NCBI RefSeq assembly: GCF_000814845.2
Contig: NZ_CP010431.2
Span: 5,208,001 to 5,272,000, forward strand
Origin: Pandoraea sputorum
Lineage (GTDB): Bacteria; Pseudomonadota; Gammaproteobacteria; Burkholderiales; Burkholderiaceae
DNA: 64,000 nt
Reading direction: 5' to 3'
The notes under the pieces: model-generated
What the model was told of the DNA's origin: nothing
What the model saw: only the letters and a program-made list of their open reading frames with translations
Database searches by the model: none
Made by a program: the position numbers and the translations under genes
Shown: piece after piece, positions 63,245 to 64,000 of the stretch
Numbering within the stretch: the first letter of the stretch is position 1
How the letters are laid out: every line of letters begins with the position of its first letter

Positions 63245-64000
63245 TCATACGTCCGTAGAATCTCGCTCAGATCGAATCCGCGCAGCCTGCTTACGTCCAA
63301 GCGGGCTGCGCGCAATCTTTCTCGCCAGCTCGCGGCCGTCCGGGTGGTAGTAACGCAACAGCATGCGGGTGCTTTTGTGTCCGCTTATCTTCGCCAACTC
63401 GTGCAACTGGAAGATCGGAGCCAGAACCGACGTCGCTTCGTGCCGCAGGTCATGCAGCCGAAGATCCGTAAAAAACAATGGGTTCGGGCGACGCCCGAGG
63501 GAGCGGCATAGCGCTTCGTAATTCGTACGTGCACGCATCCGCGCGCGAATGAAGGCTCGCGTGGCTGCACCCGGTGTCACAGAGAATATCGGCCCTCGCT
63601 GCGGTTTTCCGGCGAGGTACTGACGAAGGGTCTCGCGTGCCCAAGGCGTAAGCGGAACGTCCCGAGACGTGCCGTTCTTTGTATCCGGCAAGTGCACAAC
63701 GCCATGCAACAGGTCCACATGCTCTCGCCGCATGTGACAAATCTCCGCTCGGCGCATCGCCGTTTCAGCGGCCAGGGTAACGATGACCGGTAGCTCGCGC
63801 GACGAGGTCGCGCGGATGATCCACTCAAGCTCGCTGCGCGGGCAATCCTCAGCCGATACCCCCCGCATGCGAATCTGCCCCATAACGCGCCTATCGCGAG
63901 CGTCATCCACCATCGGGCGACGGACGAGCTGAACGGGGTTCGCCAGCTCGGTCCACCCCCAGTCCTTGCGCGCGACGGTGAAAACGTGGGAGAGAAACGC
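63245..64000 (-). CDS. int: Tyrosine recombinase/phage integrase (partial, runs off right edge)
   Basis: The frame is open to the window edge, so the N-terminal part is missing; at least 251 residues are visible. The catalytic set is complete: Arg in AMRRAEICHM, Lys in PDTKNGTSRDVPL, HDLRHEA, the His of SGHKSTRML, and the nucleophilic Tyr in LRYYHPDG. It inserts or excises an element at an attachment site. Its stop is three bases from the end of the fibre-associated gene, where P2 has its sheath and tube genes. It could serve the tRNA-Thr attachment site whose 3' fragment lies at 43287-43332. Confidence 0.92.
   Translation of the reverse strand, partial: AFLSHVFTVARKDWGWTELANPVQLVRRPMVDDARDRRVMGQIRMRGVSAEDCPRSELEWIIRATSSRELPVIVTLAAETAMRRAEICHMRREHVDLLHGVVHLPDTKNGTSRDVPLTPWARETLRQYLAGKPQRGPIFSVTPGAATRAFIRARMRARTNYEALCRSLGRRPNPLFFTDLRLHDLRHEATSVLAPIFQLHELAKISGHKSTRMLLRYYHPDGRELARKIARSPLGRKQAARIRSERDSTDV

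Overview
The window looks like the chromosome of a high-GC betaproteobacterium of the order Burkholderiales, probably Pandoraea or a close Burkholderiaceae relative. This rests on codon use and on protein types: an AcoR/aldehyde dehydrogenase/Fe-alcohol dehydrogenase locus, FHA-type two-partner secretion and a P2-like prophage of Burkholderia style. The genus is inferred by eye; no database search was run.

Region 1 (1-9.4 kb) is ordinary chromosome. It holds three exported proteins of unknown function in a row (the first runs off the left edge), then CreA. An AcoR-type sigma54 activator is transcribed away from an aldehyde dehydrogenase, which has a textbook -24/-12 promoter and palindromic upstream sites. 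An iron-dependent alcohol dehydrogenase and a small lipoprotein follow. Region 2 (9.4-19.0 kb) is a minus-strand catabolic cluster: three MFS permeases, an Asp/Glu/hydantoin-racemase-like protein, an RpiR regulator, a DUF2817 metallopeptidase and an M20 amidohydrolase, with a divergent LysR regulator. It probably takes up and cleaves an amino-acid conjugate.

Region 3 (19.0-42.4 kb, read right to left) is a contact-dependent-inhibition / two-partner-secretion locus: a short stand-alone TPS exoprotein, a CdiB/FhaC transporter, a periplasmic parvulin, a roughly 3,940-residue CdiA and its overlapping CdiI. Downstream lies an array of displaced pieces: an orphan CdiA C-terminus (frameshifted) with a membrane immunity candidate, a second shorter orphan C-terminus with an ATGA-coupled immunity gene, an 84-nt CdiA scrap, and four more immunity-like genes including an Imm8-like one. 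A 37-nt promoter-like element upstream of the operon recurs in front of the lipoprotein gene at 9.3 kb.

Region 4 (42.5-64 kb) begins with a secreted cysteine repeat protein. It is followed by a 3' fragment of a tRNA-Thr gene that I read as the left attachment site of an integrated element. Inside are cargo genes (three unknown membrane proteins, an FRG-domain protein, a LexA-controlled small gene), then the P2-type late genes in the order Q P | O N M L X, two holins, endolysin, Rz/Rz1, R S | V W J I H. A PIN-like gene sits on the opposite strand between S and V, and there are inverted alternative tail-fibre ends. Two copies of a TGTTGT-N13-ACAACW dyad precede O and V and are probably late-activator sites. 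A tyrosine recombinase runs off the right edge. The sheath, tube, tape-measure, U, D and ogr genes of P2 are not in the window.

No CRISPR array, rRNA gene, complete tRNA gene or insertion sequence was recognised.
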